A DNA stretch of 64,000 bases from Rhizoctonia solani (Eukaryota > Basidiomycota > Agaricomycetes > Cantharellales > Ceratobasidiaceae): contig NC_057371.1 of NCBI RefSeq assembly GCF_016906535.1, positions 2,480,001 to 2,544,000 of the forward strand, given 5' to 3'. Numbering within the stretch: position 1 is the first letter of the stretch; the number at the start of each line of letters is the position of its first letter. A model generated the notes under the pieces. The model was not told where the DNA came from and did no database searches. It worked only from the letters and a program-made list of their open reading frames with translations. Below, piece after piece: positions 11,619 through 23,114 of this stretch. The translations under genes were made by a program, and so were the position numbers.

Positions 11619-14600
11619 ATGTCGACACCAAGCAGCACTGGCCTTGTCGGTATTTCCGATTCAGAACTTACACCGCGCCCAGAATCGGACGGTTTAGAGA
11701 CCCATCCGTGGTCACAGACACCTCCATCCCATAGGACTCCTTATGTTACATTCAATGGTGCCTCCACGCAGTCAGCCTCAACATCAAAACTGGTGATCGA
11801 ACAGCCATCTGCTTCCAGGTCAACGCTTGGGTCAGGGGTGTCTGAGCCTTCGTTCATCCCACAGGGTATATACTCGTCTGGCTCACTTGCTTCTCCAGTG
11901 TCTCCCGCTCCATCTGCGAATCATACACTACCCCGGCCGCCGGAATACGGTTCACTGCCTGGGGCGGTACGATCCACATATTCCATCGCTACATCTAGTA
12001 GCACACATACGACGTCAGGTGCCAAAATAGCCGGTTTTTATACTCGTGGATCTACTTCATTTGCACCGAGCTACGCACCCAGCGCTGATCCCAATACACC
12101 CAGACCCCTGATACTGAATAAATTTGTTCTATATGAGAATAAACGCAAACTATACGTGGTAGCCACTGGGGCATCCGACTCTCGCTATCGCATGCTACGA
12201 ATTGACCGAGCGGCATCAGAAGAACTTGTCGTAACTGAGGATGAAGCTGTTTATACGGAACGAGAAATAGCGGATATTCTTCGCATGCTTGAAGATGGAA
12301 ATAAGGTGTCTGGTGGACTCAATAAGGTACAAGAGTTTCACGGCATTGTAGGTGAGTAGTCGCACGAGGAGCCAGGCCTGTACAATTCACTAAGAACAGT
12401 ACTAATTAGGGTTCGTTCGCTTCACTGCCGGCTGGTATATCGTTCTCATTACCAAACGGTCTGTCCGTGCCCTAATGGGTGGCCACTATATCTATCATTG
12501 CGAAGACACTTCTATTTACAAGATATGTCCTACCATGAAGGTCGAAAATCCTTCGGAAGAGGCTCGGTTACTTGCATTATTTAGAGGCGTTGATCTGAGT
12601 AGAAATTTCTACTTTAGCTACACGTATGATGTCACTTCGACGCTTCAGCACAATCTCACTAAATTTGGCTATAAAGCCTGTCCTCAAATATCTAAAACCC
12701 TTATTTCAACGATCGATATGCTTGGAATCACTGCCTTTTGTCGAATGCATTCCCCCTTCGCGAACATAATGGTGGCCCTGGTGATTGGAGGGCGAAAAGC
12801 CCGTGGGTGATACCGATGATATATGGACACGTAGATCAAGCTAGTAAGCTATTTCTCTAAACGCCCGACCTAGTTGACCAGCCCTCGTAGAGTTGAACGT
12901 CTTTGGCCGAATTATTTACATTACGCTTATCGCCCGCCGGTCTCGCCATTTTGCTGGAGTTCGATACTTGAAGCGGGGGGTGGATGAAGAGGTATAGTGC
13001 ATGTATGTTGAGCAGACATAGGAAGATAATATCTGGGATGCAGGGTAATGTTGCTAATGAAGTAGAGACCGAGCAAATTGTGTCGGAAGCGTCAACCACA
13101 GGTTTTTATGGTCCCCCGGAGAGATTTCGTGAAGGCATCACTGAGACTGGCTGGGTCCGTGTACCAAACCCTCGATACACTAGCTACGTCCAGGTCAGAC
13201 ATTTTTGTCGGTAACAATGCTGTTTCTTATTTGCATTATTAAGCACCGAGGCAGTATTCCCATATTTTGGACCCAGGATACTACAAATCTTAACCCAAAG
13301 CCACCCATTGAAAGTATGTACAAAAGATTCCTGGTCTTTTTCTATAGCTAAGCTTGTTAGTCACGGTTGTCGACCCATTCTACGCTCCTGCGGGTCGTCA
13401 TTTCGATCGCCTGTTTGCCCGATACGGAACACCGATCATGGTTCTGAATCTTATTAAGGTCAATTTATTGTAGATCAGATCCGTGGCTTATTGACTCATA
13501 GTAGATTAGTCACGAGAGCCTCAGCCCCGAGAGTCCAAGCTCCTACATGAATTTGGAGCATGTGTAGAGTATTTGAATCAGTTCCTGCCAGAAGGAAAGA
13601 AAATAATGTATGAAGCATGGGACATGTCTCAAGCTTACAAAGGGTGAGCACTCAATTTTCTATCTTCGACTATGGCTCAGTTGGACGGATGTATCAACAG
13701 CAAGAAACAAGATGTTATCAGTTATCTTGAGGACTACGCCGAAATGTCAATAAACCTCACCGGATTTTTTCACTCGGGACCTGAGCCGTTTTCACACAAG
13801 TTGCGGTCCGAATCTGAGTAAGTCTATTGTGCATCCAGTGTCATAGTGGCTAATCAGCGAACAAACCCCAGAGCTGTCCCTTATCGTGATACTATGCTGG
13901 TTCAGAATGGTGTTTGCCGCACGAATTGTGTTGACTGCCTCGACCGAACCAATGCTGCACAGTTTGTCTTTGGTAAGAGAGCATTAGGCCACCAACTGTA
14001 TGCGCTAGGGGTTGTGGAGACACCTCAACTGGAATTCGATTCGGATGCGGTAAACATGCTCACTGAGATGTATCATGATCATGGTGATAGTAAGCACTGT
14101 CAATCACACTTTGATAGTGCTGTAAGTCTAAATCCATCTGATCAGCGATCGCCCTCCAGTATGCTGGAGGAGCACTTGTCAATAGGGTAGAATCGTACAG
14201 GCGGATGCCTCATTGGAACAGCCACTCCCGGGATGTCATCGAGAACATGCGTAGATTCTATGCCAACTCGGTGCTCGGTGTGTAGCGCTTCCCGTGATAT
14301 TATAACTCGCTTCTTAACGTGTTTTAGATGCCGACAAGCAGGCATCCATCGATGTATTTCTGGGCACTCGTAGTGAGTCTAAGCCTTGCGGGCCGGCCGA
14401 ACGCCGGGCCTATCAACAATGGTTCCACCCCGAAAACTTGGATCCTGTGTTCGTACCAGTGCAGTGTTCCTCTGCGTTATGTGAATTCGCACAAACACGG
14501 GCCGATTTCTGGGATGAATACTATCGACCTAAACTCTTCACTAGTTTACAGAAACACTTCGCGTTCTCGATGTCTAGCAGCTCGAAACTCACAGGGTAAG

Positions 14601-15283
14601 GACGGGTTGTGATAGTGGTGCCCGAATACTTACACACGCTCAGGGACAAAAAGCTTTCCGAACCCGAGTGCAGTCCGTTTATTCCTCGTATAGTGGCCCC
14701 AGCCATGCAGCCCCCAAAGTAGGCATAGCTCTGAGTAGCCGCATGGAATGAATTGACGCAATTGATTTCTAGGTTGATGCAGGGAGTTCGAAGATGGATG
14801 GGGCAAGGGTCTTCTAAGAGAAAGCCGAACCCCATCACGATCCCGCCTAAAACTAATCCGGCTGAAGATCACCATGAAGTACTTGACTCGCACTCCATAG
14901 AAGCCATGGTTGCTCGCGCTCTGTCCCCCGTTGTCTCTGAGAATGAGAGAACGAATACCAGAGGTGAGCCTTGCTACCAAGCTGAAGTGATATATCATTA
15001 ATTTGGTCGTGGTAGGTATATCGAACAACATGCTGACTTAATCGATACGGCTGGATCTGTCAAAATTGATCAGAAGGATTATAACATTTATCTACACGAG
15101 GTTCAAATCGGGCATGGTGAAATTGACGACCTCGATGTTCCTGAAGCATGTTTGAGGCGATATGATGCTCATGCCCAAAGCGCAGCTAGGCCACTCGAAG
15201 TAGCCTCGGAGGCAAAGGAAACTTTAGACAAGACCCAGCAATACCTTAATAGTAGCCTTCCGCAGCATGTCGGCTACTACTGA
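11619..15283 (+). CDS. FIG4: FIG4-type SAC-domain polyphosphoinositide phosphatase
   Basis: The protein is a SAC-family phosphatase of the FIG4 type. With Vac14 and Fab1/PIKfyve, FIG4 controls vacuolar PI(3,5)P2. After a Ser/Pro-rich N-terminus the SAC domain begins at [14 protein letters not shown]. Blocks follow that are diagnostic for FIG4: [68 protein letters not shown], and the catalytic CX5R(T) loop CVDCLDRTN at ~13930-13955. About 12 introns of ~50 nt separate the exons, and nearly all junctions keep frame. Two places do not: AAAA 12694-12697, where one extra A joins QIS to [13 protein letters not shown], and 14941-14963, where one extra base would give [16 protein letters not shown]. 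Both look like assembly deletions. The start at 11619 is chosen because upstream in-frame residues look non-coding. The stop is TGA 15281-15283. Confidence 0.85.
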
Positions 15284-15640
15284 ACTTCGGCGAGCATGGG
15301 TGTCAAGGGGACTTGTTTATGTGACTAATATTCTCTGTATAATTTGGTAACAACGCTAATGTCACACCAGGCCTTGGAAAAATAGGTATGGTAACAAAGA
15401 TTTGACATAGTGATTCGAAACCGCAGTGAAAGGTATAACGAATGAGAGGGGGGGGGGAATGTAGCACAAGGTGCTTGAGAGAAATTGATGCAAATCAGAC
15501 ATGTACTGTAACTAAACAACGTAAGGACTGTGATACTGATTTTGTATAGAATAATAAGCGAATTCACAAGCAGAGCAAAAAAGAGGGTGGGGTATTCTCA
15601 GTCTGGATATTTAATGGCTCGAAGTATTCGAAGTGGAAGG
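15284..15640. other. Convergent intergenic spacer
   Basis: This spacer lies between the 3' ends of FIG4 and the minus-strand basic protein gene. It is AT-rich and has a run of nine G near 15449. No gene was seen. Confidence 0.6.
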
Positions 15641-16734
15641 CTAAGCACCGTATGAACGTTGTCGGCGGAGTTCGAAAAACGAGTCACGGTTCGATTGGTC
15701 CTGTTGAGTGGGGATCGGAGGAATGGGGATGTCACGAATATGTTGATACTGGCGTCGGGGGACGATATTCAGAGGACGAGTCGGCGGAAGTTGCCTATAA
15801 ACTGGAGCTATAGTAGTAGGGTTCGGTAAAGGCATCAACGGCGGGCGTTTAGCCAGAGGAAGAGACCGTGGTGCCTTGCTAGATAGAACAATGCTTGAGC
15901 CAAATCCTAAGCAGAGAGGATGTTTGGGCTTACGGGAACCGGTTGATTAACTCTGGCGTGGTCGGACCATCGGATTGATCGCTATCAAGGTCAACGCGCC
16001 TGTCGGCAGCAATCACTTCTCTACCAAAGCTACAGCGCATACATTAGCACATATTTCTGAATATGTATATTAAAGCAAACGGAACATACTCAACAACATT
16101 TATTTGGCCCGGGATCCAAGTGCCGGGCTGGAGTTGTAAGGGGGGAGCGTTGGGCCTGTCGAGCACCGCGAACCGACGGATGTCATGGTTGTTCTCCAAA
16201 TGGTGGAGCGCCCTCTCGCGTGCACGGCGACAAGAAGCGGACTCCTTCTCACTCTTACGACGAACGCGCTCTGGGTTTTGTCGAATCAAGTCATAGCGAG
16301 GAGGGACTGGGGTGGTGGGGAAGTGCGGTTGGCAGTTCCAAGGGGGGTGTAAGGCTCGCGCTGAATAGTCTGGGGGTTTTGTTTATGGCGATCAACCTGA
16401 CCCCGCAAAGAGAGTTCATTTGAGGCTCCTGTGATTTTCCAGGCTTCAGAGGGAAGGGACGCTTTGCATCAGGCGAGCCGGCACTGTCCGCCTCATGGCT
16501 TGGTGCACGGCTCTGCGGCTCGCCAGTATTGCGGCGGCGGAACAACCTGTCCATAAACGACTTATCTACTGTACCAGAGGGACGCTCCTTCTCAGCCTTG
16601 GCTGCGGCCTTGGACTTTAGTTCTTCGAGGTGCTTTAGGGTAGCACGAGTGGCACGCTTGTGCTCCGCCTTCAGTTCGCGCTCATCGCGCGTAGTCCAGG
16701 CACGAGTCTCTCCTGTAGCGTAGGCATAAGGCAT
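15641..16734 (-). CDS. Unrecognised basic, charged protein (multi-exon)
   Basis: I do not recognise this gene. Exon 1 (16734 to about 16415) starts MPYAYATGETRAWTTRDERE and is rich in Lys, Arg, Ala and Glu with a probable helix (LKHLEELKSKAAAKAEKER). A second exon (about 16310-16080) continues YDLIRQNPERVRRKSEKE and ALHHLENNHDIRRF. Exons around 16015-15930 and 15890-15641 add an Asp-rich then Pro-rich tail ending in RDSFFELRRQRSYGA. No signal peptide or membrane span is seen. The composition suggests a cytosolic or nuclear protein. Splice sites between the exons are approximate, but the exons share strand, spacing and codon character, so one gene is likely. Confidence 0.5.
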
Positions 16735-17840
16735 GGTTGAGATGATTGTAAAAGTGCGCTGGAATGAGCTTGAGAGTGTCGGGTTTGGAGGGTTGCTGGG
16801 GAGGCTTTTCCGCGAGCTTTATACGGTTCAGACCCACAACGTGCACCAGCCAACGGCCCAAGGCACACGAGAAAAAAGATGACTTCCGGGCTGAGGTTTG
16901 TTTGTTTGGGCCAGTGATGACCGGTGAAAACGGATGATATAGATGGCCGATGCCTGTAGCCACTCATATTCCTTCCTAGTGTGACATCGCCCCATGAGTT
17001 GTGAGGTACTATGGCCATAATACTGGAACTCTCTCTACGTATGAGTGTACTTTGGCCAAAAAATTTAAACTATAATGCTAATGGCCCAAGTACTAGGCGA
17101 ACTACTGACTTAACTTGCAGTGCAGCCTTGGTGGTATAAACCGGAGCTGCAGCGCCGTACAGCATACAGTCACACATAATCGCCAGATGACAGGCAGAAC
17201 TACGTGAATCAACCGACCATTTAGAGTACAAGACAAGCGGAGATTTCTGTCTACTAGCACGTGTTGGCAAGCGGCTAATTACTATTCGCTCAATTAGGGC
17301 GCCTGGAACGGGTTCAAGTGCCACCGTCATTAACAACCCATCTTGGGGGTTAGCGTGTCTGATATGGCCAATGGCATCCTATCCCTTAGTGGTAGCAAAC
17401 ATTGACTCCGCTCTTGCTTTGAAATTTCCAGGGAACCCCATTTTCCGGGCCTCCGTGCTGGCTTTTTACTGGACGGTTTGCGTGTGCCAAACTTCGAGTG
17501 AGGGATGACTCTCGAAGTATGAGAGACTAGAACCGTCCAAGGACCAAATGTCATCAATTTCTCGTCCTGAATATCCGAATGAGGGTCAACCCAGCTACGC
17601 TTCTCACCTCGTTTCCGAACACTGTGTCTTGCGCTAGGAACAGAGAGTTCGCTAGATTACGTGGGCAGTGCATTTTTTTCCATCATAAATAATACTAACA
17701 ACAGAGTCGTGGTCAAAGTAGTCGGGCTACGTAAAGCAGATAATTATTTATATGGTATATATGAGTCAATCACCAATAAATATATCAGAATAGGTGACGA
17801 TATGCGCAGAGCTAACGGTCCGAGGCACCAGTGGCAAATG
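16735..17840. other. Intergenic, 1.1 kb
   Basis: No gene was recognised here. A short inverted motif around ACTCTCGAAGTATGAGAG (17508-17525) is too small to interpret. Confidence 0.5.
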
Positions 17841-18907
17841 TTAAGCATTGGTATACGGGTCCTTGTGCCCCTGTTGCATCGGGTAGTCTTGCACAGCTCG
17901 GGCCTCTTTTGCTGCCTTGTTTTTCTCCTTTGCCAGGTCCTCTCCAAACACAACGCGCGCATTCACAGAGAAAAGAGCGGCCGTGACCAACCACTCCATT
18001 AGAGCCAACAAAACATAAAACTTGACCTTGGTCACAATCGAGAACGGAGGGCTGGCCGAATGAATTAGCGCGAGGCGGTAGGAGCCTGCGATCACCAAGC
18101 AGCACGCCATGAAGACCAGAAGCATGGTCGGGTTGACGGGAAGGTCCTTGTGCACTTGGGCGACTAGGACCACGACGATCACTCCGAGGACGATGGCAAG
18201 ACAGAGAGCAGCGTTGACGTTGCGCAGGGTGCGTAGTTGGGAGGCTTTGTTTGGGTCATTGAAGACGCTACTCATCTGTGTGCCAGCCACTATACCCACG
18301 ATCAAGGCAATCTTTTTTTTTCAGGGAGGGGGAAGGGGGGTCGTGTGGTCAGACTACAATGGGTCTGAAACATACCAGAAACAACAACTCACGAGAAGAG
18401 CCAGCCTCAAGGGTCGGCAGACCCGCTGGGTGGTTTGACCTTGCTTCGGGGAAGTGTGCGTACGAGTAATGTGGTACTCTAGTAGAGTCAGGATTGCGTC
18501 GCAGATAATGGGAAAGCCAGCAAGAAGGAAGACTTGTTCGACGATGAACAAAGTTTCCGAGTAGCTGTTGTAAAATAGTTATCTAGCTTATTCAAGCTCG
18601 ATTACAGAGACAAGCACTCACTCTCCATTCGACTGAACAGCGCGCATTATATAAGTTGCTGTTCGTACGAGCACAAAGATGGCAGGACGGATCATCGTTG
18701 TTGTGCGAGACGCCTTGCTCGCTAAGCGCCATGCTACGAATGGAACAAGGCATGCATATGCAATAGTAAATATAATGGATCTACAAGATAAAGTGAGATA
18801 ACAGCGTAATTTCACACAATGCATACTGACGCGGCAAGGTCTTGGGACTTGGTTGGGATGCCACCAGTAATTGAGAACCCAGAAGGGACCTGAGAAATAG
18901 AAGACAT
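17841..18907 (-). CDS. Multi-pass fungal membrane protein, family not identified
   Basis: The start at 18907 gives MSSISQVPSGFSITGGIPTK, followed by spans IIFTIAYACLVPFVAW, PAIFVLVRTATYIMRAV, LFIVEQVFLLAGFPIICDAI, IALIVGIVAGT, ALCLAIVLGVIVVVLVAQV, MLLVFMACCLVIAGSY and VKFYVLLALMEWLVTAALF, about seven in total. The tail is charged and ends KEARAVQDYPMQQ. Introns lie near 18830-18780, 18640-18570 and 18440-18325, and the splice frames agree. The topology resembles fungal seven-span families such as DUF7702 or RTA1-like proteins, but I cannot assign it confidently. No catalytic motif is visible. Confidence 0.65.
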
Positions 18908-19388
18908 GTTGGTTCGAAGGCAGATGGACAATGAGCTTCATCATATTGGCAACCTTTATATACTCATTATTGTCCAAAACCCTACCAAGTTCAGCCGGCC
19001 GAGTTTATCGGTCTCGTTGTGTCGGAGGTCAAATTAAACGCCCAGACCGTGGAACCTCGGTATTGGGCCGATACTCTTGGGCCTTTTTTAAGCAGGTGGC
19101 GGTGTTACGAACCTATGCCTAAGTTAAATATAGAAAACGCAGTGTCAAACTTACGATATCCGAGTCAATGCGGTGCGGATCGTGCGTTCTGACAGAACGC
19201 AACTCGGGCAAAAGCAGGCAAAGAAAAAAATACATTGAAAAACGATCGATAGAACACAATGCCCATGACGTACAACACCAAGCCCACAATAACATATGAA
19301 AAAATACGAAGGCCACAAAAACACAGCAAATAAGAAGTAACGAATGATACAAACACGATAGCGAGATTTGAGAAGGATTCGGGTCTGG

Positions 19389-20245
19389 CTACTCCAAGAT
19401 CCATTCGCGTACAGTAGAACATCCCCCGATATCAGGATGCATAAGAACAGTCGCGAGCCAGGTCTGGAGCTTACGGCGGCGAGAGTCAAGGAACGCCGGT
19501 CTGTACTTGGCTACACGTGCAAGCGGTGAGAAGGGAGACGCTACCGCGTATGGTTGGCTTACCAAACGCGTTCTTGGGTGGGAGAGCTGGAATGTTGTGG
19601 ATGACATGAGGCTGGGAATAATAAAATCGTCAATATGGGATCTGGTTGGCACCTTATGTGTACGTACAGGTAGTGTGTGTCGAAGGGTCCTCTCGAGTTC
19701 AACAAATGAGTTATAGCGCTTGTGGGAATGTATTGTTACACCCTGTCAAGAATCTGTCAATCAAAGGCCAAATGGGATAAGAGGATCACCAACTTCTTTC
19801 GTTCTGATCGCACAATCATATACTGGTTCAAGCTCAAAAATTTAGTCAAAACATGATGCGTATGAACATACCGACATAACCGGTGCTAATGCTATCGCCC
19901 ACGCTCGCCCACCCAACCAGCTGGACGTCCCTAGCAAAGGTTCGGTCTGCATTCCCACAATTATCGCCCAACCAAATATCATTGGAGAAAACCGAGTGAT
20001 TCGCCATGGACCCTGGCGGCGAAACGCGACCACTCATGTCGACTCTATTCTGATAGACATCATAGTTTGAAGATCACGTCAACTGCTTGTACGTCAATCA
20101 GATGGGGATGTATACATACGTCAGCCGGGAATTCATCCCACAGTCGAGCCTCCTCTTCGATCAAGTCATGAATGGTCGAAGGGATGACCTGAATGAGTCC
20201 AGATGATCCAGCAAACGGGTGGGATGTAGAAGTGCTGCTATCCAT
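19389..20245 (-). CDS. YPT35: YPT35-type PX-domain protein
   Basis: Six small exons join to a protein of about 200 residues. The N-terminus MDSSTSTSHPF...DEFPAD is joined across an intron to NRVDMSGRV...FSNDIWLGDN. A PX domain follows: DVQLVGWASVGD, YVVYDCAIRTKEGVTIHSHK with the RY phosphoinositide site in KRYNSFVELERTL, the Pro-rich loop IPALPPKNAF, and AKYRPAFLDSRRRKLQTWL to the end ...TVREWILE (TAG at 19389-19391). The short architecture (N-tail plus PX only) and the PALPPK/KYRPAFLDSRRRKLQ signature match yeast Ypt35, which binds PI3P on endosomes and vacuoles and recruits Vps13 to contact sites. The residues next to the gene toward 19100 encode hydrophobic but unrelated frames and are 3' flank. 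Confidence 0.78.
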
Positions 20246-21546
20246 ACGTTCGTTGGATTTTTTTCGGCCGATAACGATGGGAAAAACTAGGTTGGACTGA
20301 TTTCTAACGGATAGTTACGTCTTGGTGCTTTACAGTTGCTTTTAAAATATTTTGCTTGAGATTGTGATACAGTGAACGAGGGGTTGGATACAAGATATAA
20401 GCTGAAGTTGATCGAAGTGGACGTTGAGACCAGAGTCTCGGAGGCCGAATTACATCACGCAGATCACCATCGCGTCACGTGATATAGAATTTGTTACTGC
20501 TCCATGGTACCTGGATGTTCTCCACAGTGCTCAAGTGTTGAATGTCAACTCCAATCCAGCCAAATGATAGCGGTAAGCTTATCGCTATGCTACGTGACAC
20601 AAGCTTGGATCTATCTAGATAAGAAAGTCGAAAGCGGCGTAGTTTGTTGCCGCCGCTCAAGAGGGAATGTGAAAGTCCAGTCCCCTGGGCCCTTTGGTGT
20701 GCGCTACTGCTTGTCCCATATGTCTGATCTTGTACATATGCATGAACTAGGAATAGCACTAAATACACATGCTCATCTTGACACGATGTTCATGGCCGGC
20801 AACAAGAGTTTCCTGCTGGGGAGAACGGGCACGCGTACAGGCCGCGATATTTTACCACTCTCGTCCAACACGTTGCTGTGACGTCCCTTCCTACTATCTC
20901 GAACTAAAACTCCATACGTTAGGCTTCGGTACGAATAAGGAAACATACTTACCTTGGGCGCATGAATTGTATCGAAGAGAGTGTGTCCCACATGTTTGGA
21001 CTACATTTGTATTGAATAGTCAAAAGTGACAAGATCAAAGAGATCTTCGGTCCATTTGACTCGTTGGCACTCGAACAGAGGCAAAGTCCTCGAGGCCTTT
21101 TGTGTTTTGAAGAGATAGAACATCAACAGCTCGTAATGCTCCAAGGTTTTGGGACCTTCAAAACAAGCCACCTGGCCAAAACCGGGACCCGAGACAATAC
21201 CATATTGCTGCAGCGCAACAGCCCCGGACCCGGAGAGGTTTTGAGCGCTCACTCAATAAAAAGGGATCAACCTCCACGTTCATTGCTTCCTTATCCCCAA
21301 AGGATGCTCAGAAATGCGTTTGAACGTGAGGAGCTTTCACGGCCAATGTGTCCAAAGCATTGTATACTCTCAACGTGCTGACGACGCCCCAGAATCAGGT
21401 ACTCTATTAATCTTAAACCTACTCTACAAAATCTATCGGAGCTCGCGAGTCTGAAATCCTCAAGAAGCTTAAACTAGACGCTCTTGGTAATATCGTTTAT
21501 ATTTTTCGAGCATTTCGGGCTCACAAGCTCCGGCGGTTTTTGCAGA
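20246..21546. other. Intergenic, 1.3 kb
   Basis: A minus-strand open frame (21001-21252) and a following fragment toward 20940 have some protein-like character (ACFEGPKTLEHYELLMFYLF) but no recognisable family. They may be the remains of a gene. Nothing else was supported. Confidence 0.4.
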
Positions 21547-22451
21547 GTAAAGCTGGGGACAGCAATCACCCACCACCTAAGCCGCGGATGCACGCTTTTT
21601 GCGTAGCGCTGGGCCCATATTGCTAATAAATGCTCATTTTCTCACCAACCAGACCGAAATCAAGGAATGTAAGCTAGCCAGATTGTGAAAGATTGGCACG
21701 CGAATCCGAATATGCCGTTAGATTTTTGCTCACTTAAGTACACACGGTTCCATTTCCGAAAGACCGTCGGCCTTGGTGGTCCACACGTGACGAGAAACCG
21801 CTGCTGGATCCTCGCGACGAATCGTGGCCGCTTTGCAACAGATCTATCAACCCATCTGTGGAGTCCGGGGACTTTCCCGAGCCTCTATAACATGCTGCGC
21901 GTCACTAGCAAAAAAAAAAGCTCCGGAACGCAGCAAAGCAAGCTCAAGATGAGGTATATAGAGTGTGATTATTCATTATTGACCACAGGACAACTCCAGA
22001 TCATGTTCCCACCGAGGGGATTGCCTTGGGATACGCGCACATGTAAAATGATATTATATTTAATGGCGGAAATCTTTCCTTGGTAGTTGTGCTCGATATG
22101 AACCATGTATGGAATAAGAAATAAAGTCCCCGGACTCCACAGATGGGTTGATAGATCTGTTGCAAAGCGGCCACGATTCGTCGCGAGGATCCAGCAGCGG
22201 TTTCTCGTCACGTGTGGACCACCAAGGCCGACGGTCTTTCGGAAATGGAACCGTGTGTACTTAAGTGAGCAAAAATCTAACGGCATATTCGGATTCGCGT
22301 GCCAATCTTTCACAATCTGGCTAGCTTACATTCCTTGATTTCGGTCTGGTTGGTGAGAAAATGAGCATTTATTAGCAATATGGGCCCAGCGCTACGCAAA
22401 AAGCGTGCATCCGCGGCTTAGGTGGTGGGCGATTGCTGTCCCCAGCTTTAC
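21547..22451. repeat. Large inverted repeat: two 329 bp arms, 247 bp spacer
   Basis: The left arm (21547-21875) and right arm (22123-22451) are reverse complements over their full 329 bp. The only difference I found by eye is near 21569 (A against G). The same 63-codon open frame (starting MKDWHANPNMPLDF) therefore appears on both strands. The spacer 21876-22122 has no gene. A transcript through the locus would fold into a long hairpin. It could be a foldback/MITE-like element or a recent inverted duplication; no clear target-site duplication was seen at the outer ends. Confidence 0.9.
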
Positions 22452-22462
22452 GGTTATGCTGA

Positions 22463-22599
22463 TACAGTCGAGACTCTTGACCTGCAGTATGGGAAGACAC
22501 TCGCCCGGCTTACCAATCAATAATAAAGTGATGCAACACGCAGCTTTTCAATACGAAGTCTACAGCTCAAGAATCTGTAGGTCAAGAGTCCCGACTGTA
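22463..22599. mobile_element. Tc1/mariner-like MITE (137 bp, TA ends)
   Basis: The sequence begins TACAGTCGAGACTCTTGACC and ends with its near-exact reverse complement: 25 bp inverted ends with two mismatches. The TA dinucleotides at both outer ends followed by CAGT fit a TA target duplication and Tc1/mariner-type termini. There is no coding capacity, so it would depend on a transposase elsewhere. Confidence 0.6.
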
Positions 22600-23114
22600 C
22601 TTAATCGGGGCTATTCCAGATATACGCAAATCCTTCGGATCAGTAGATCAACTGGTCTCGGGATTTCTTGGATCTTCAGTCGTTCCCAGAGATTTGCGTG
22701 TAACAGAGTAGAAGAACCTATTCATAATTTACCACGCGCGACTTATGCTTTATCATAGTAACGCAACTTATCGGGCCTAGCCAGAGATCAAGAAGATTCA
22801 ACCCTTGGAAGACCAAGTGCTTGTTGAGCGCTTTGTTTGTGATTGAGGGATCGAGGTTGTAAATGGAGAGCAAGCGCCCGGCGATTACCCTGGTCCTACA
22901 CCATCAAATTTATGATCGACAACCACTCACCCAAAACCTAAGCTCGGGTCTACATCAGACGCGGATTTCAAAACTATAACTTGACTTAACTAATACTTCA
23001 GATAGAGATTTGCCCCTCAGGAAAGCTTTTTACCGACGGAGCTAAGCCCCACAGAGGATTCTCAACACACCCGATCTACCAAGCGTCAAAAGGCAGTCAT
23101 TCAAGCGACCCGTA
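22600..23114. other. Intergenic, upstream of the DHODH gene
   Basis: No gene was recognised. This is the presumed promoter region of the dihydroorotate dehydrogenase gene. Confidence 0.5.

Noticed and set aside
19151..19489. Hydrophobic minus-strand frames suggesting a second membrane protein
   Set aside because: They overlap the last exon and 3' flank of the YPT35 gene in other frames and have no plausible start.
21001..21252. Protein-like minus-strand fragment near the large inverted repeat
   Set aside because: Stops soon after, no recognisable domain, exon chain not supported; noted only as a possible remnant.
21685..22313. A protein-coding gene starting MKDWHANPNMPLDF on either strand
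   Set aside because: The frame exists twice only because the DNA is an inverted repeat; there is no domain and no splice continuation.
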